From IMG/VR virus record IMGVR_UViG_3300036835_000852, positions 1 through 20,075 of that record: a stretch of DNA of 20,075 nt; one strand, written 5' to 3'. Each line of letters starts with the position of its first letter. The first letter of the stretch is position 1. The position numbers were made by a program, and so were the translations under genes. Shown here piece after piece: positions 1-6,779 of the stretch. The notes beneath the pieces are model-generated. The model was not told where the DNA came from, did no database searches, and saw only the letters and a program-made list of their open reading frames with translations. The DNA is from a virus.

Positions 1-11
1 TCAACGCAGAA

Positions 12-40
12 ATACTAGCACATCGGCACCATTTCTGCAA
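12..40 (-). promoter_or_regulatory. Promoter 1 of the repeated promoter family
   Basis: Read on the minus strand, this is TTGCAG, a 17-base spacer, then TAGTAT, with TG one base upstream of the -10 hexamer (extended -10). The spacer contains the shared GCCGATGTGC block found at the other sites. It lies just past the last gene of unit B and would drive a unit beyond the left edge of the window. It has the best sigma70-like match of the six copies. No start-site data exist; this is inference from sequence. Confidence 0.65.
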
Positions 41-96
41 CGTCTCGGAGCATGCGGCGGCGCGGTGGCGATGCGCCCGCGCGTGGCGCTATGAGC

Positions 97-261
97 TCAG
101 GTCGAGGGCGTTGCCTCGCTCCTGGCCGCGGGCGGTGGTAGGCGGCGCCGCTGCGCCCGGTACAGCTGCAGCCAGTCGCGGAACAGCCGCAGGTCGGCCT
201 CGTCCTCGAACAGCTCGTCGACCAGGCGCGCCAGACGTTGCACGAACTCGTCGCCGGTCAT
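97..261 (-). CDS. Small helical protein, last gene of unit B
   Basis: A 54-residue protein of unknown function. Residues 3-38 look like a charged amphipathic helix, followed by a basic Pro/Arg/Ala tail. The ATG overlaps the upstream gene's stop codon as ATGA, which supports the start and suggests translational coupling. There are no cysteines, unlike many neighbours. No family was recognised. A GC-rich inverted repeat (GCGCC, 7-base loop, GGCGC) about 75-91 follows the stop and could contribute to termination. Confidence 0.65.
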   Translation of the reverse strand: MTGDEFVQRLARLVDELFEDEADLRLFRDWLQLYRAQRRRLPPPAARSEATPST

Positions 262-449
262 CGCTCCGCCCTGGGCTTGCTGCCGGGCTTGTTCGCCTGC
301 CAGGTGTAGCGGCAGGCCGGGGTGCACACGTGGCGCGTGTGCGTGCCCAGGACCGTGCACTGGTGGGCGACGCCCTTCGCGTCGCGCTGCGTCGCCTTGC
401 AGAAGGCGGGCGGATCGTAGACGGGGATCGGCTGGTTCGAGGCGGCCAC
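258..449 (-). CDS. Small Cys/His-containing protein
   Basis: A 63-residue protein read from a GTG start at 449, just after the TAG of the upstream gene. Cys17, His29, Cys31, His37, His40, Cys42 and Cys46 could bind a metal, but no standard ribbon spacing is seen. The C-terminus is basic (KPGSKPRAER). It overlaps the downstream ATG by four bases. GTG was chosen because no ATG lies near the motif and GTG sits directly at the gene junction. Function unknown. Confidence 0.6.
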   Translation of the reverse strand: MAASNQPIPVYDPPAFCKATQRDAKGVAHQCTVLGTHTRHVCTPACRYTWQANKPGSKPRAER

Positions 450-451
450 GG

Positions 452-1054
452 CTAGTCGGCCGGCTCGCGCAGGTCCGGGTCCCACGGGCGGACCTGGACG
501 GCGGTCTCGTCGCTGACGATCGCGCCGTCGTACCACTCCCGGACACGCTCGGCCAGGTGGTCGTTGCACACCGACGACACCCGCGCGACGGTGCCGTCGC
601 TGCCGTCGTCGGCGGCCAGGTCCCACACCGCCAGGTTCTGGCACTGAGCGGAACGCGCTGGCCGGTAGCGCAGGCACAGCGGCGGCTCGCGGCGCGGCCC
701 CCACTCCTCGAATGCCTGGCGCAGCTGGCGGACGATGAGCTCGGCGACCTGCTCGAGAGTCTCGTCGGTGACGGTGACCAGGTCGGTGCGGTACTCGTCC
801 TGGCCCCACTCCTGGCGTGCGGCGTCGTCGCCGGAGCGGCCGACGTAAAAGTCGCCTCGGAAGCCGGTCGAGCGCCCCTCGACGAGCGAGCCCGGCCCGG
901 CCTCGACGTCGGGCTGGGTGCGGCAGGGCAGCGACACGCCGGGCTCACGGTAGGCGTAGATGGTCATGACGCCGCCGCCGGTGTGCTCGACGTAGGCCGT
1001 GAAGCCGGCCTGGGCGACCAGCTCGGCGATGCGCTGCATGTCCAGTTCAGTCAT
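452..1054 (-). CDS. Hypothetical 200-residue protein
   Basis: The longest gene of unit B. The ATG at 1054 follows GAGG seven bases upstream and overlaps the preceding stop by 8 bases. Residues 1-30 resemble a short alpha/beta element, the middle is acidic, and a helix lies near 95-115. Cys124, Cys137 and Cys162 are scattered and form no recognisable site. No family recognised. It is probably cytoplasmic, since there is no signal peptide or membrane segment. Confidence 0.75.
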   Translation of the reverse strand: MTELDMQRIAELVAQAGFTAYVEHTGGGVMTIYAYREPGVSLPCRTQPDVEAGPGSLVEGRSTGFRGDFYVGRSGDDAARQEWGQDEYRTDLVTVTDETLEQVAELIVRQLRQAFEEWGPRREPPLCLRYRPARSAQCQNLAVWDLAADDGSDGTVARVSSVCNDHLAERVREWYDGAIVSDETAVQVRPWDPDLREPAD

Positions 1055-1301
1055 GACCCTGCCTCAACTCGGCCGTATGAACCTCCCAATCGTGCTCGCC
1101 GCCGTAGCCGCCGCAGATGCTGCACTGAGCCAGCGGAGCGTCCTGGATCTCGGGCAGACTCAGGGCGCGGCGGATTTTGCGGAGCAGGGAGTCGGAGGCC
1201 GGGTGGCCTCCGTACTCTTCCGCGGTGTTGGTGTCGAAGGTCACGTCCTCGACCAGGGCGTCGGCCTCGTCCTCGGTCAGCAGCAGCGTGATGCGCTTCA
1301 C
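1047..1301 (-). CDS. Small protein with C-terminal CxxC motif
   Basis: An 84-residue protein whose GTG start overlaps the upstream stop (GTGA). The N-terminus (KRITLLLTEDEADAL) resembles the strand-helix start of small phage DNA-binding or regulatory proteins, but this is only suggestive. The C-terminus has Cys60-x2-Cys63 followed by GGYGGEHDW, a possible half zinc-binding site. Function unknown. Confidence 0.7.
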   Translation of the reverse strand: MKRITLLLTEDEADALVEDVTFDTNTAEEYGGHPASDSLLRKIRRALSLPEIQDAPLAQCSICGGYGGEHDWEVHTAELRQGHD

Positions 1302-1612
1302 GACAGGGCGTACCTCACGAACTTGCCGAGCTGATCGGGCGAGGCGGTCTCGCAGTCCGGGCACAGCGCCCAGTCGTCGAGCGTGTCCATCTCGCCCTGG
1401 GTGGTGACCCTGGCGATGACGAGCGTCTGCCAGCGCGCGCCCTCGGGCATGGGCAGCTGGCAGTTGATGCACTCGGGACCATCGTGGTTCTCGTCGAAGC
1501 GAGACTCGCGCTCAGGGATGGTCATGGCGATGGTTGCCTCCTTGGCGGGGTAGGCCCGCGCGAAGCGGGCGCGTTTGTCGGCGCAGACGAAGCAGTCCGC
1601 GGGGTGGCTCAC
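1298..1612 (-). CDS. Zinc-binding protein with three CxxC pairs
   Basis: A 104-residue protein with Cys7-x2-Cys10, Cys48-x2-Cys51 and Cys83-x2-Cys86. The last two pairs are spaced like a zinc ribbon. The GTG start at 1612 directly abuts the preceding TAG. An internal ATG at residue 30 has AGGAGG 11 bases upstream, so a shorter product from that site is possible. There is no enzyme signature. It belongs to the large group of cysteine-rich small proteins in this window. Confidence 0.65.
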   Translation of the reverse strand: MSHPADCFVCADKRARFARAYPAKEATIAMTIPERESRFDENHDGPECINCQLPMPEGARWQTLVIARVTTQGEMDTLDDWALCPDCETASPDQLGKFVRYALS

Positions 1613-1840
1613 CTAGTCGTCCTCGTCCTGGAGGGTCTGGCTCGAGGTGAGGTAGGCGTCGATCAGCTCGCGCGCGCTCTCGAGGAGCATGAGCGCCTCG
1701 TAGCCGTGGCCGCCGGCGTTCCACTCGGGCACGTCGCCGGCCTCACGCGCGATGTGGATGAGGTGCGCGCGGGCGGCGTTGACCTTCGAGTCCAGCAGCC
1801 GAAGCTGCTGGCCCTCGAGCTGGTACAGGGTGCGCGGCAC
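1613..1840 (-). CDS. Small helical hypothetical protein
   Basis: A 75-residue acidic protein, apparently mostly helical, with no cysteines. The GTG start at 1840 directly abuts the stop of the preceding gene with no intervening base. The tail is acidic (QTLQDEDD). No family recognised; the compact spacing places it in the unit B operon. Confidence 0.65.
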   Translation of the reverse strand: MPRTLYQLEGQQLRLLDSKVNAARAHLIHIAREAGDVPEWNAGGHGYEALMLLESARELIDAYLTSSQTLQDEDD

Positions 1841-2164
1841 TCAGGCCGCGGCTTTCTTGCCCTTTGAGCCGGGCTTGGAGCTGGCGGCGATCGGCGTGGG
1901 CGCCGAGCGGGCGTCGATCTCGGCCTTGGCCAGCTCGACGAAGGCCAGCGCGGCCATCGCGGCGTCGGTCAGGTCGCGGACGATCTCCGCGTTGGGGCGA
2001 TCGGCCGACAGGTTGATCCACAGGCCGCCGCTCATGTTCTTGCGGAACTCGCCGCTGGAGAGCTCGTGCGAGCTGCGGCGGATGGCCAGATACGGCGTGA
2101 CAGCCTTGGTCTTGTCGTCGGCGATTTCGACGTGCGCGGCGGTGTGCTTGGTCAGGTGCGGCAA
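1841..2164 (-). CDS. Hypothetical protein, first gene of unit B
   Basis: A 107-residue protein starting at TTG, with AGGAG seven bases upstream; no ATG is available nearby. The segment around residues 44-60 (SGGLWINLSADRPN) looks like a beta strand plus loop, followed by a helix and then a basic Lys/Ala/Ser tail. It is the first gene after promoter 2, with a leader of about 115 bases. Function unknown. Confidence 0.7.
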   Translation of the reverse strand: MPHLTKHTAAHVEIADDKTKAVTPYLAIRRSSHELSSGEFRKNMSGGLWINLSADRPNAEIVRDLTDAAMAALAFVELAKAEIDARSAPTPIAASSKPGSKGKKAAA

Positions 2165-2236
2165 CGAGGTGCTCCTTCAGGGGGCGACTGACAGGGGCGT
2201 GCGGCGTCACTCGGACGCGGGTTTGCGCAGTGGACG

Positions 2237-2257
2237 CGCCCCACGCGAAGCGGGGCG
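2237..2257 (-). promoter_or_regulatory. Leader stem-loop of unit B
   Basis: In the transcript from promoter 2, CGCCCCGC pairs with its complement across a TTCGC loop to give an 8-bp stem including one G-U pair. It sits about 30 bases from the predicted start site and 70 bases before the TTG start. It may be part of the same habit of structured leaders seen in units C-E. Confidence 0.45.
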
Positions 2258-2287
2258 GAGCCGAATTCAGTCGAACTCGGGACAGAA

Positions 2288-2317
2288 ACTGTAGCACATC
2301 GGGATGCTATCTTGCAA
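2288..2317 (-). promoter_or_regulatory. Promoter 2 of the repeated family
   Basis: On the minus strand this is TTGCAA, 18 bases, then TACAGT, with TG one base before the -10 hexamer. The TCCCGATGTGCTA segment matches the other copies. It lies between the stop of the lipoprotein gene (2341) and the first gene of unit B. Confidence 0.65.
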
Positions 2318-2340
2318 ACTCCCCGATCCGCGCGGGCGTG

Positions 2341-2805
2341 TTACGCGGTCGCGTTGGGTCCGCTCGTGCGCATGCGCCCCTCGAGATCGCACACGCTGAT
2401 CCAGCCCTCGTCGCCCCTGTACGCGATGAGCTTGGGGTCCATCGCGCGTTGGGTGCGGAGCACGCTTGGCTCCTGCGTTGCGGGCGGCGGCACACCCAGC
2501 GCGCCATCGGCGCCGACGCGTACGTGCAGCGGCAGGTCCTTGCACTGGCCGGTGCGAGCCAACTGCTCGGGCTCGAGGGGCTGGATCGACGCGGTGCCTT
2601 CGATCCACGTCTGGCTGGGCGGGGACTGGAAGGGACCGTCGGTCAGCACGCGCGGCCAGCCGGCGCGGAAGTCGGCCTCGGTGCGAAAAAGCGGGACGGC
2701 CACCAGCTTGGTGGCGATGCGCTCGATGCGTGGTGCCGGCGTGCAGGCGGCCAGCGTGCTCGCCAGCAGCAGCGGCGCGATGAGGAGGTAGGGACGGAGC
2801 GTCAT
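2341..2805 (-). CDS. Predicted secreted lipoprotein
   Basis: A 154-residue protein. From the ATG at 2805 it has a classic lipoprotein signal: a short basic start, a hydrophobic stretch (residues 5-16) and the lipobox LAAC with Cys21 as the lipidation site. The rest has no recognised domain; two further cysteines lie in the mature part. An in-frame GTG at 2889 exists, but the signal peptide argues for 2805. A phage lipoprotein could act in superinfection exclusion or as an outer spanin; neither is demonstrated. It is the last gene of unit C. Confidence 0.75.
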   Translation of the reverse strand: MTLRPYLLIAPLLLASTLAACTPAPRIERIATKLVAVPLFRTEADFRAGWPRVLTDGPFQSPPSQTWIEGTASIQPLEPEQLARTGQCKDLPLHVRVGADGALGVPPPATQEPSVLRTQRAMDPKLIAYRGDEGWISVCDLEGRMRTSGPNATA

Positions 2806-3009
2806 GACAGGGCTGGTGTCTCCCAGGCTGGGTAGGCGGTGGTCACGCCGGAGTAAGGCGGTGGTTGGTTGTAGCTCGCGCGCGCGCACCGCTCCGTCAC
2901 GCGCGCATGACAGGCCCGTGACAGGCCAGGCTCAGGGCGTGACAGGTGCGCACAGGCGGCAGGCAGGGAATGGCCCAGGCTTGCCAGGTTTTCGGTCCGA
3001 AACGAGGCT
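2806..3009. promoter_or_regulatory. Intergenic region with phased TGACAGG repeats
   Basis: About 200 bases without a convincing gene. On the plus strand TGACAGG occurs at 2908-2914, 2919-2925 and 2940-2946, spaced 11 and 21 bases apart, close to one and two helical turns. A fourth copy overlaps the lipoprotein start (2805-2811). A near-palindrome TTTCGG-T-CCGAAA lies about 2992-3004. This could be a protein-binding array controlling the lipoprotein gene. No promoter of the repeated family is seen here. Confidence 0.4.
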
Positions 3010-3280
3010 CTAGCGGTCGATGCGGCGGCCGTGGCGGGCGCAGGTCTCGAGGGGGCAGTCCTCGGCGTACGCGGCGGCGCAGCGGCGCAGGGTCCGCGCC
3101 GGTCGGCGCGCGCGCTGGTAGACCTGCAGGTAGTCGTGGATGCCGTCCCACTGCGGGATGTAGACCCTGTCGTCGAGCTCGGTCCACTCGCGGGTTGTAC
3201 CTCTGGACGCCGGCCTGGCGGTAGAAGTCGAGGTAGGGGTTGGCGACGGGTGTGGCCACGGTGCTCAGGGAATGATGCAA
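3010..3280 (-). pseudogene. Frameshifted small gene (Cys-containing)
   Basis: Strong coding composition changes frame near 3195. From a TTG at 3280 (AGGAG seven bases upstream) the sequence reads through ATPVANPYLDFYRQAG. It then continues one base out of frame as TREWTELDDRVYIPQWDG and ends at a TAG (3010) after CPLETCARHGRR. Third positions are almost all G or C in each segment only in its own frame. The span is 271 bases, one more than a multiple of three, consistent with a single extra base. Intact, the product would be about 89 residues, of unknown function. Confidence 0.6.
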
Positions 3281-3293
3281 GCTCAGGCTCCTT

Positions 3294-3377
3294 TCAGTCG
3301 CGGGTGATGAGCATGTAGCTGAGGCTGAGCGCCAGCAGCAGCAGCAGGGCAATCGTGGATGGCTCGAGGCCGATCAC
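3294..3377 (-). CDS. 27-residue single-pass membrane peptide
   Basis: The GTG start overlaps the upstream stop (GTGA). Residues 8-22 are strongly hydrophobic (IALLLLLALSLSYML), ending in a polar ITRD tail, so it is a very small membrane peptide. The start/stop coupling argues that it is real. Phages often encode such miniproteins, but the role here is unknown. Confidence 0.5.
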   Translation of the reverse strand: MIGLEPSTIALLLLLALSLSYMLITRD

Positions 3378-3547
3378 GCGTGGACGTAGCTCGTGTGCAG
3401 GCAGGCCGCCAGCTGCGCGCCGCACTCGGGGCAGGGCTGGTCGGGGCAGTCGGCGCACAGGCCGAAGCCGAAGCCGCACTGGTCGCAGCACAGCGGCACG
3501 CGCAGGGCGTGCTGGCACAGCGGTTCGTAGGGCTGGTTGCGGGTCAT
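3374..3547 (-). CDS. Cysteine-rich zinc-ribbon-like protein
   Basis: A 57-residue protein with nine cysteines, including Cys21-x2-Cys24, Cys31-x2-Cys34 and Cys39-x2-Cys42, probably binding two metal ions. The ATG overlaps the preceding stop (ATGA) and the stop overlaps the next GTG. It has no catalytic motif and is probably a structural or nucleic-acid-binding zinc protein. Confidence 0.65.
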   Translation of the reverse strand: MTRNQPYEPLCQHALRVPLCCDQCGFGFGLCADCPDQPCPECGAQLAACLHTSYVHA

Positions 3548-3708
3548 GACGTGGCGGCCTCCTCGAGGGCGTCGGTGTAGAAGCCGGCGGCGACGGCGCG
3601 GCGGATCATGACCAGGCGCGTGAGCTGGGCGAGCGCGAAGGCGCGGTCATCGGCGAAGGCGGTGAGTGCCGCCTCGGATTCGGCGTCGGTGGGTGGCACG
3701 GGGGTCAT
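3544..3708 (-). CDS. 54-residue helical protein
   Basis: From the ATG at 3708 the sequence is Ala-rich and helical with an acidic N-terminal part (TDAESEAALTAFADD) and a C-terminal TDALEEAATS. ATGA overlaps occur at its 3' end and with the expected end of the upstream damaged gene. Function unknown. Confidence 0.6.
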   Translation of the reverse strand: MTPVPPTDAESEAALTAFADDRAFALAQLTRLVMIRRAVAAGFYTDALEEAATS

Positions 3709-3926
3709 GACAGGGCTCGACCTGGACCTGGACGCCCTCGCCGGGGCCGCCCTGGTCGGCGTTGAAGGCGACGTACGCCCAGGCGTGGCTATCGCACAGG
3801 TCGAACGTGACGCTCGAGCCGTTGCCCTGGTCGAAGCTCAGGCGGTAGCTGGCGGTGGCGAAGCACGGGTCGGGCAGGCCGGAGGTAGATGTCCTCGCGG
3901 TGGCAGCAGGTGGCTGGCAGGGTCAT
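3705..3926 (-). pseudogene. Small Cys/His gene with apparent frameshift(s)
   Basis: The ATG at 3926 (AGGAG 11 bases upstream) begins TLPATCCHREDIYLRP. Near 3870-3878 the coding signal moves by one base into DPCFATASYRLSFDQG and then VTFDLCDSHAWAYVAF, with nearly all third positions G or C. The starting frame meets a TAG about 135 bases in. The second frame runs past the next gene's start to 3647, whereas the original frame would end at TGA 3705 in an ATGA overlap, so a compensating second shift near 3715 is possible. CCH and CDSH suggest a metal site. Confidence 0.5.
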
Positions 3927-3932
3927 GACGGG

Positions 3933-4178
3933 TCAGGCTCCTTCCGGGAGAGAGGCCAGCTCGGCGCGGAGCTGGCGATCGAGTTGGCGGCGGATCGAAC
4001 GGCTGGCCAGCGCCTTGGCGTCGCGGCGGCCACCGATGGTGCGCGGGCCATCCCAGCGGCGGCAGTAGGCGCAGCAGGTGCACCAGAACTCGATGCTCGG
4101 TGCCTGGTGGAGTGCGCGCAGGTAGCCGCGCCCATTCCGGGGGCGCGGCAGGGTATCGGCGTACACGGGTCGGCTCAT
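3933..4178 (-). CDS. Small basic protein with CTCCAYC motif
   Basis: An 81-residue protein from an ATG four bases after GGAGG. Cys33, Cys35, Cys36 and Cys39 cluster in CTCCAYCRRWDGPRTIGGRRD, a possible half zinc site next to a basic loop. The C-terminal third is a charged helix. The sequence suggests nucleic-acid binding, but no family was recognised. Confidence 0.7.
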   Translation of the reverse strand: MSRPVYADTLPRPRNGRGYLRALHQAPSIEFWCTCCAYCRRWDGPRTIGGRRDAKALASRSIRRQLDRQLRAELASLPEGA

Positions 4179-4189
4179 CGAGCCTCCTT

Positions 4190-4654
4190 TCAGGCTTGCA
4201 CCCAGGCAAGCCACTTCTCGGCGGTGGCGATCACGACGTTGTCGGCCCAGTCCTGGCCGGAGCCGAAGCTGGCCGCGGCCTGCAGCACCGACAGGCGCAG
4301 GTTGATGCGGTCGCTGCCGCTGATCTCGACTGGCGGGCGGCTGAGGACCTCGAGGTCCTGGATCCAGCCGTCCTCGTCGACCTCGACGCGGACCTCGGCG
4401 CCCCTGGGCGGCACGGCCAGCGGGCGGTAGCGGGACACGTTGGCCCACTCGCCGGCGACCACGAAGCCGCGCGTGTTGGTGCGCTCGACCTGGCCCTCGA
4501 GCACGTGTGTTGGCTTCGGCTCACGCGCCGGGCGGGCCAGGCTGCCGCGCAGCTGGGTCACCGGAGCAACGGCGGCCACCTGGCTTGATCCAGCCTCCGT
4601 CGTCGTTGCCGTCACCTCTGTTGCCATGCCCTCGATCGTCCTGAGTCGTCGCAT
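4190..4654 (-). CDS. OB-fold-like protein, possibly ssDNA-binding related
   Basis: A 154-residue protein. After a Thr/Ala-rich N-terminus, residues about 50-105 alternate beta strands in an OB-fold-like way (EGQVERTNTRGFVV, RGAEVRVEVDEDGW, IQDLEVL). The C-terminal region (RINLRLSVLQAAASF through AEKWLAWVQ) resembles the helical tail seen in some phage and plasmid recombination-associated proteins; this is recollection, not a database match. A second ATG at 4627 is an alternative start. It lies next to a coiled-coil protein and a GIY-YIG nuclease, which fits a nucleic-acid role. Confidence 0.65.
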   Translation of the reverse strand: MRRLRTIEGMATEVTATTTEAGSSQVAAVAPVTQLRGSLARPAREPKPTHVLEGQVERTNTRGFVVAGEWANVSRYRPLAVPPRGAEVRVEVDEDGWIQDLEVLSRPPVEISGSDRINLRLSVLQAAASFGSGQDWADNVVIATAEKWLAWVQA

Positions 4655-4657
4655 TGC

Positions 4658-5338
4658 CTACTTGGCTCCCTTTCCCTTCTTGGTGCTCGCGGCCCTGGGC
4701 CGCTCCGCCTGCGCGTCCTTCAGCGCTTGCTCCTGGGCCATCAGCTCGCTCTTGACCAGGCCCAGGAACTTGCGCGCCAGCACTGGCTGGTTGCTGATGC
4801 AGTGGCCGTCGGCCTCGGCCAGCCAGGTGATCAGCCGCCGCGTCCAGCGCAGGGCTTCACCGCGCAGCGTCTGGTTGGCGAGCAGCTCCTGCATCCGCGG
4901 CTCGAGGTACGCGCCGATCTGCGCGTCGCTGGCTGCGGCCTCGGCGACCTCCTGGCGCTCCTTGACGACGGCGGCCTTGTCGCTCTCGGCTGCCGCGACC
5001 GTTGGTGTCGTGCGCGCCTTGGCCTTGCGGCGCATCTCGGTGCCGCTCAGCCGCGTCGTATCGCTCGCCGGCTTTGCCGCCTCCTCGGCCTTGATGCGCT
5101 GGAGCGCGTCGGCCAGCGCCTCCTGCGCCGTCGGCGCGCGCTCCAGCTGGCGGTACGCCTTCAGCGCGTCCTTGACCATGCCCTCCGCGACGGCGACCTC
5201 CGCCGGATCACCGCGCATGCGCGCCGCCTTGAGCAGCTCCCTGGCGCTTTCGCGCTCGGCCATCGCCGCCGCGATGCGCGCGCTCAGGTCCACCGTCACC
5301 ACTGCCTGCTCGTCCTGCTGCTTCGTCTGCGTAGCCAT
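4658..5338 (-). CDS. Long helical, coiled-coil-like protein
   Basis: A 226-residue protein almost entirely predicted helical, with heptad-like Ala/Leu/Glu spacing in residues 15-90 and 120-150, and a Lys-rich C-terminus (STKKGKGAK). There are no catalytic motifs. The ATG lies directly against the stop of the GIY-YIG gene. It may be a scaffold or nucleoid-type DNA-binding protein; function unknown. Confidence 0.8.
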   Translation of the reverse strand: MATQTKQQDEQAVVTVDLSARIAAAMAERESARELLKAARMRGDPAEVAVAEGMVKDALKAYRQLERAPTAQEALADALQRIKAEEAAKPASDTTRLSGTEMRRKAKARTTPTVAAAESDKAAVVKERQEVAEAAASDAQIGAYLEPRMQELLANQTLRGEALRWTRRLITWLAEADGHCISNQPVLARKFLGLVKSELMAQEQALKDAQAERPRAASTKKGKGAK

Positions 5339-5653
5339 TCAGGTCTGATTGACCTCCTGTGTGGGAATGCGCGACTTGGCGCGCGCTGCCGCTTTGCACG
5401 TGGGGCAGAACCTCGCTGCCCCCTTGCGGTTCTTCAGGGACCGCTCGAGGTGGCGGTCGCCAGGCCACGTCCTGACCACGTTCCACGCGATGCCCGCCTC
5501 GGACACCGCCGCCATGAAGCGCGCGCCCGAGCCCTTGCGGTGGTGCACCAGTCGAGCCTCCAGTCGCTCGGTATGCGCCCACCCCAGGTAGTGGCCCGCG
5601 TGCGCCAGCTTCTGATCCAGGTGAATCAGGTAGACGGTGCCCTCAACGGCCAT
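5339..5653 (-). CDS. GIY-YIG superfamily nuclease-like protein
   Basis: A 104-residue protein. VYLIHLD near residue 7 and HYLGWA near residue 21 match the paired strands of the GIY-YIG fold. They are followed by ARLVHHRKGSGARF with the conserved Arg and His, then RTWPGDRHLERSLKNRK with the conserved Glu. A CPTCK half zinc motif lies at 83-87. Single-domain proteins of this type occur in high-GC bacteria and phages. GGAGG is seven bases before the ATG. DNA cleavage is inferred from the family only. Confidence 0.8.
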   Translation of the reverse strand: MAVEGTVYLIHLDQKLAHAGHYLGWAHTERLEARLVHHRKGSGARFMAAVSEAGIAWNVVRTWPGDRHLERSLKNRKGAARFCPTCKAAARAKSRIPTQEVNQT

Positions 5654-5798
5654 ACGCCAGCCTCCTCTCGACGCGGACCAGCCGCACGGACCGCCCGGCG
5701 GGGCTCGTTCGCCAGGTGCCCGGCCTCGTCCGCGTGCCAAACGCCGCCCTCAGCGCTCGTACGGCCACTCGCGCGCGCGCGCGAACCACAACCCTCAT
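5643..5798 (-). CDS. Small very basic protein (uncertain frame)
   Basis: The ATG at 5798 has GGAGG six bases upstream and opens a 51-residue frame that is Arg/Val/Ala rich, ending 11 bases inside the GIY-YIG gene. The third-position G+C is higher than in the competing frame that runs 5626-5826 from a TTG. The ribosome binding site decides for this frame, but the composition is biased and the gene could be spurious. A basic peptide of this kind could bind nucleic acid. Confidence 0.4.
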   Translation of the reverse strand: MRVVVRARARVAVRALRAAFGTRTRPGTWRTSPAGRSVRLVRVERRLAYGR

Positions 5799-5921
5799 CT
5801 GCAACCTCCCTCGAATAGCGCGCCAACGTGCGCGTATTGCTTGCCGGCGGCCCAGGCTTCCGGCCCTCGGTTCAAGGCAGGCAGGCGAGGCACCCAGGCC
5901 TGCCGCCCTCTCGCTCGAGCC

Positions 5922-6383
5922 CTAGTCGCCCATCTCGCAGCGCCCGCACAGCACGTCCCGCCCGGACCCACCCACGTAGGTCCCGTGGCGGCACACGTCG
6001 CCGGGGTAGCCGCGCCAGCCTTGCGGGTAGTCCCGCTCAGCCCGCGCCGTGCAGCCCTCGCACAGGCTCCGCTCGCCGCCATGCCACGAGCCGCAGCTGA
6101 CCTCGTGGGCGTTGCCGCGGAAGTCGACCCAGTAGGCCGCACCACACGGCAGGTTCACCGGGTCGCGATCGCGGAGCTGCTGCGCCCGCAGCCCCTTGAG
6201 CAGCAGCAGCGCCACCTCAGGGCTGATGTGCACGTGGGCACTCACCAGCCGAGGGTCCTGGTTGCTCACCTGCCAGCCGTCGTTGGCAGGGTCGACCGAG
6301 CCCACGTTGCGCAGCAGCGTCTGCCCGTACGCCAGGTGGTACTGCCAGTTGCGCCCGACCGGCTGGGCCTTCAGCACGCCCAC
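5922..6383 (-). CDS. Zinc-binding protein ending in CGRCEMGD
   Basis: A 153-residue protein read from GTG at 6383, with GGAGG ten bases upstream. The N-terminal half (KAQPVGRNWQYHLAYGQTLL, then VSAHVHISPEVALLLLKGL) looks like a folded domain. The C-terminal half has CGSWHGGERSLCEGC, CRHGTYVGGSG and CGRCE, probably a two-zinc module. I recall similar C-terminal CxHGxYVGG...CEMG motifs in high-GC phage hypothetical proteins, but not a function. Confidence 0.7.
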   Translation of the reverse strand: MGVLKAQPVGRNWQYHLAYGQTLLRNVGSVDPANDGWQVSNQDPRLVSAHVHISPEVALLLLKGLRAQQLRDRDPVNLPCGAAYWVDFRGNAHEVSCGSWHGGERSLCEGCTARAERDYPQGWRGYPGDVCRHGTYVGGSGRDVLCGRCEMGD

Positions 6384-6385
6384 GG

Positions 6386-6697
6386 TCAGGCCACCTCCGC
6401 CTGGTCGTGGACGCAGCCCGATTGGGCGCGGAACTCCGCCAGCGTCGGCCCGCCCGCCGGATACCGCCCGCGGAAGTGGCAGGCGCGGCACACCCCGCCA
6501 AAGCGCCACAGCACCTCCGGCCTGGCGTCGTTGTGGCAGGCACCGCACAGCGTGCGCTGCGCCCGCTCGTGGCAGCGGCGGCACAGCCCCTCGTACATCG
6601 CCAGCACCACCGCCTGGCGGCGCTGCCCACACTTGCCGCAGTGCAGCGCCAGGGCGTCGATTGAGGTCTCAGTCGCGGGTGTCATCAGCGTGTCCAT
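6386..6697 (-). CDS. Tandem zinc-ribbon protein
   Basis: A 103-residue protein with two four-cysteine ribbons: Cys20-x2-Cys23 with Cys39-x2-Cys42, and Cys51-x2-Cys54 with Cys70-x2-Cys73. Each second knuckle is followed by His. Both repeats share the pattern C-x2-C...GLCR/GVCR-x-CH, suggesting an internal duplication. GGAGG lies four bases before the ATG, and the leader has an 11-bp stem-loop (6719-6745). Probably a nucleic-acid or protein adaptor. Confidence 0.75.
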   Translation of the reverse strand: MDTLMTPATETSIDALALHCGKCGQRRQAVVLAMYEGLCRRCHERAQRTLCGACHNDARPEVLWRFGGVCRACHFRGRYPAGGPTLAEFRAQSGCVHDQAEVA

Positions 6698-6718
6698 AGG
6701 TCCTCCCAGGGACAGAAC

Positions 6719-6745
6719 GACCCCCGCTCGCTGTGAGCGGGGGTC
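6719..6745 (-). promoter_or_regulatory. Strong stem-loop between 6780 and 6697 genes
   Basis: GACCCCCGCTC pairs with GAGCGGGGGTC across a 5-base loop, a perfect 11-bp stem. It lies 34 bases after one stop codon and just before the ribosome binding site of the next gene. There is no run of U, so an ordinary intrinsic terminator is less likely than an RNA-processing, stability or attenuation element. Similar hairpins precede other genes from 7.7 to 11.7 kb. Confidence 0.6.
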
Positions 6746-6779
6746 ATGGCCAGGGTCAGGAGCGCGGTGGGGTGCAGGC

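Noticed and set aside
5626-5826. A TTG-start frame overlapping the small basic gene.
   Set aside because: It lacks a ribosome binding site at its start and has lower third-position G+C than the ATG frame at 5643-5798, though neither frame is certain.
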